Source: JAPPFW01 sp965231815 (GTDB taxonomy: Bacteria > Actinomycetota > Acidimicrobiia > Spongiisociales > Spongiisociaceae). From it: a stretch of DNA of 64,000 bases. The stretch covers positions 1,612,001 through 1,676,000 of the forward strand of contig OZ246890.1 in the NCBI GenBank assembly GCA_965231815.1, given 5' to 3'. The notes under the pieces were generated by a model that saw only the letters and a program-made list of their open reading frames with translations, was not told the DNA's origin and searched no databases. How positions within the stretch are numbered: the first letter of the stretch is position 1; each line of letters begins with the position of its first letter. Both the position numbers and the translations under genes were made by a program. Of the stretch, positions 62,860 through 64,000 are shown in pieces.

Positions 62860-63753
62860 ATGCCGGAACCTGCCGAGCGTTACGGAATAGCCGAATGGTA
62901 CGGGGTTCCGTTCCTGTCGCTTCATCCGAACGAGCGAGCGCGGTTTGCCCACCACGCGTTGCGACGGGTAGGTAAATCGACCCCGGTATGCCCGTTCCAG
63001 GAAAACACACCCCGCTGCTCGAAGAAGGGCGGTGTGTGCTCCATTCAAAGGTACACGTCGGACGACAGAGAACATGTGGACACACCGGTCGGCGAACCGG
63101 TTATTACTTGCCCACATCGTTTCGAGGAGTCCGCTTTGGTGGTGAGATGGTTAGCCCAAATCGCGGAGTTTCCGGAGGGCAAGGTCTTGGTAGCGCGCGA
63201 GGTCCCGTTCATGGTTCGGGATGACGGCAGAAATGCCGGCAAAATTGACCTAGTAGTCGGATATGACACCGAAAGCGGAATCCGGTGGCACGGGCTTGAG
63301 ATACAGGCGGTGTACTTCTCCGGTAGGGGTATGGCTGTCGAGTTTAGGGCCCTCCTAGATGATGAGGGTGACAACCCTCCGTTTCCCATTGAGGTACGTC
63401 GTCCGGATTGGCGGTCGTCGAGCGCTAAGCGCCTCCTACCGCAACTTACGATCAAGGTACCGACGCTGCGACGATGGGGCGCCAAGTTAGCGGTGGCGGT
63501 GGACAAGCCCTTCTTTTCCGCAATCGGTGGTCCCAGCGATAATCCCCGTGAAGATCTCAATGAGGGAGACATAATCTGGTTGGTTACCCGGCTAGTGCCC
63601 GACAGTTCCGGCGCGCTGACGCTGCGACCTCATCACTGGGAAACGCTTACCTTGGAGGCGTCCGAGGAACGGCTCAGAGCTGCAGAGCCCATGACCAGGA
63701 GTACCTTCGAAGCCACCTTGCGAAGGAAGTTCCGGCCCCTTGGAGAGGCTTAG
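62860..63753 (+). CDS. NotI-family type II restriction endonuclease
   Basis: A 297-residue nuclease. Four cysteines (C44 in VCPF, C53, C60 in GGVC, C84 in ITCPHR) match the iron-binding Cys4 arrangement of NotI. The PD-(D/E)XK-like site is visible as D130 (GKIDLVVGY) and E147-x-Q149 (LEIQAVY), the unusual E-x-Q ending that NotI also has. The start is 5 bp after the methylase stop, with GAGG upstream, so translation is coupled. The target sequence is unknown; if the partner methylates adenine the site must contain A, unlike NotI's GCGGCCGC. Confidence 0.88.
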   Translation: MPEPAERYGIAEWYGVPFLSLHPNERARFAHHALRRVGKSTPVCPFQENTPRCSKKGGVCSIQRYTSDDREHVDTPVGEPVITCPHRFEESALVVRWLAQIAEFPEGKVLVAREVPFMVRDDGRNAGKIDLVVGYDTESGIRWHGLEIQAVYFSGRGMAVEFRALLDDEGDNPPFPIEVRRPDWRSSSAKRLLPQLTIKVPTLRRWGAKLAVAVDKPFFSAIGGPSDNPREDLNEGDIIWLVTRLVPDSSGALTLRPHHWETLTLEASEERLRAAEPMTRSTFEATLRRKFRPLGEA

Positions 63754-63770
63754 TCGTCCATGCTATAGGT

Positions 63771-64000
63771 TAGCCCTGATTATTCATGGGTGGGTGGTTC
63801 GGGGTGGGTTGGGGGTGGGGTTTTAGGCTGTTGTCCTGGGGTTTTGGGTGGTGTGGTTGGTGTTTTGTGGTGTGGTGGGGTTTCACCTGGTGGGTGAATG
63901 CGGTTCGGGGTGCCGGGAGGGGTTTTGAGCCGGGTTTTGTGGGGTTGGTTCCGGGTTTTTGATGTGGGGGTGCCCTTCCGGTCTGCGATAATGAAGTGTA
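63771..64000. mobile_element. Left end of an insertion element, truncated by the window edge
   Basis: TAGCCCTGATTATTCATGG at 63771-63789 matches the right terminus of the MITE-like element at 44.3 kb (18 of 19 bases, inverted). Inside is the palindrome TTCACCTGGTGGGTGAAT at 63882-63899, also shared with the MITE. The sequence from 63787 to 63880 contains only five A or C bases on this strand. No transposase frame is visible before the window ends; one would be expected beyond 64000. The family is not determined. Confidence 0.65.

Overview
The window looks like a piece of a high-GC actinobacterial chromosome, probably Acidimicrobiia-like. The reasons are frequent GTG starts, four-base ATGA/GTGA gene overlaps, an adjacent AdnA/AdnB-type helicase-nuclease pair, and a PlsB-type acyltransferase. 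The lineage is inference, because there is no rRNA or tRNA here to place it. I saw no rRNA, tRNA or CRISPR array.

Layout. 0.1-0.3 kb: remnant of an IS3-family orfA. 0.3-11.4 kb: a minus-strand defence island reading hsdR-hsdS-hsdM (type I restriction-modification), a three-Cys-motif (Gp37/Gp68-type) protein, its partner TcmP, and an unrecognised 1081-residue protein. hsdM carries a 98-bp array of fourteen 7-bp units that throws its conserved C-terminus out of frame, which looks like a phase-variable switch caught in one setting. 11.7-23.4 kb: a small membrane protein, a 2-oxoacid dehydrogenase E1 beta/alpha pair, plsB, dtd and adnAB. 23.7-28.1 kb: a DUF1015 protein, isocitrate lyase with a divergent LysR regulator, and a tautomerase. 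28.1-40.0 kb: an unknown membrane protein and a probable catabolic region (XRE-cupin regulator, alpha/beta hydrolase, amidohydrolase, SDR, Rieske oxygenase, SWIM protein, FAD oxidoreductase, small ferredoxin, ferredoxin reductase). The last members could form a complete oxygenase electron chain. 40.3-46.3 kb: glutamate-type dehydrogenase, a RecB-like Fe-S nuclease and two divergent acyl-CoA ligases, with a MITE-like element between the ligases. 46.3-50.4 kb: a membrane and thiol-redox group (DUF2237, DsbB-like, TlpA-like) and transketolase. 50.5-56.2 kb: a cell-surface polysaccharide group (ABC-2 permease and ATPase, WecB-like epimerase, flippase-like protein, CsaB-like pyruvyltransferase, GT2). 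56.3-58.0 kb: a two-gene cassette with an ImmA/IrrE-like protein that lacks HExxH. 58.4-61.3 kb: a second E1 alpha/beta pair with a 3-hydroxyisobutyrate-type dehydrogenase. 61.4-63.8 kb: a small unknown protein, then a compact type II restriction-modification pair of a D12-class adenine methylase and a NotI-like endonuclease. 63.8-64.0 kb: the left end of a mobile element whose terminus matches the MITE at 44.3 kb.

The most unusual things are the heptanucleotide switch in hsdM, the pairing of a NotI-family nuclease with a Dam-type methylase, the catalytically stripped ImmA-like cassette, and the 1081-residue protein at the end of the defence operon. Both window edges carry transposon-derived, G/T-rich sequence. 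All gene calls rest on reading translated sequence and remembered family motifs; no database search was possible.
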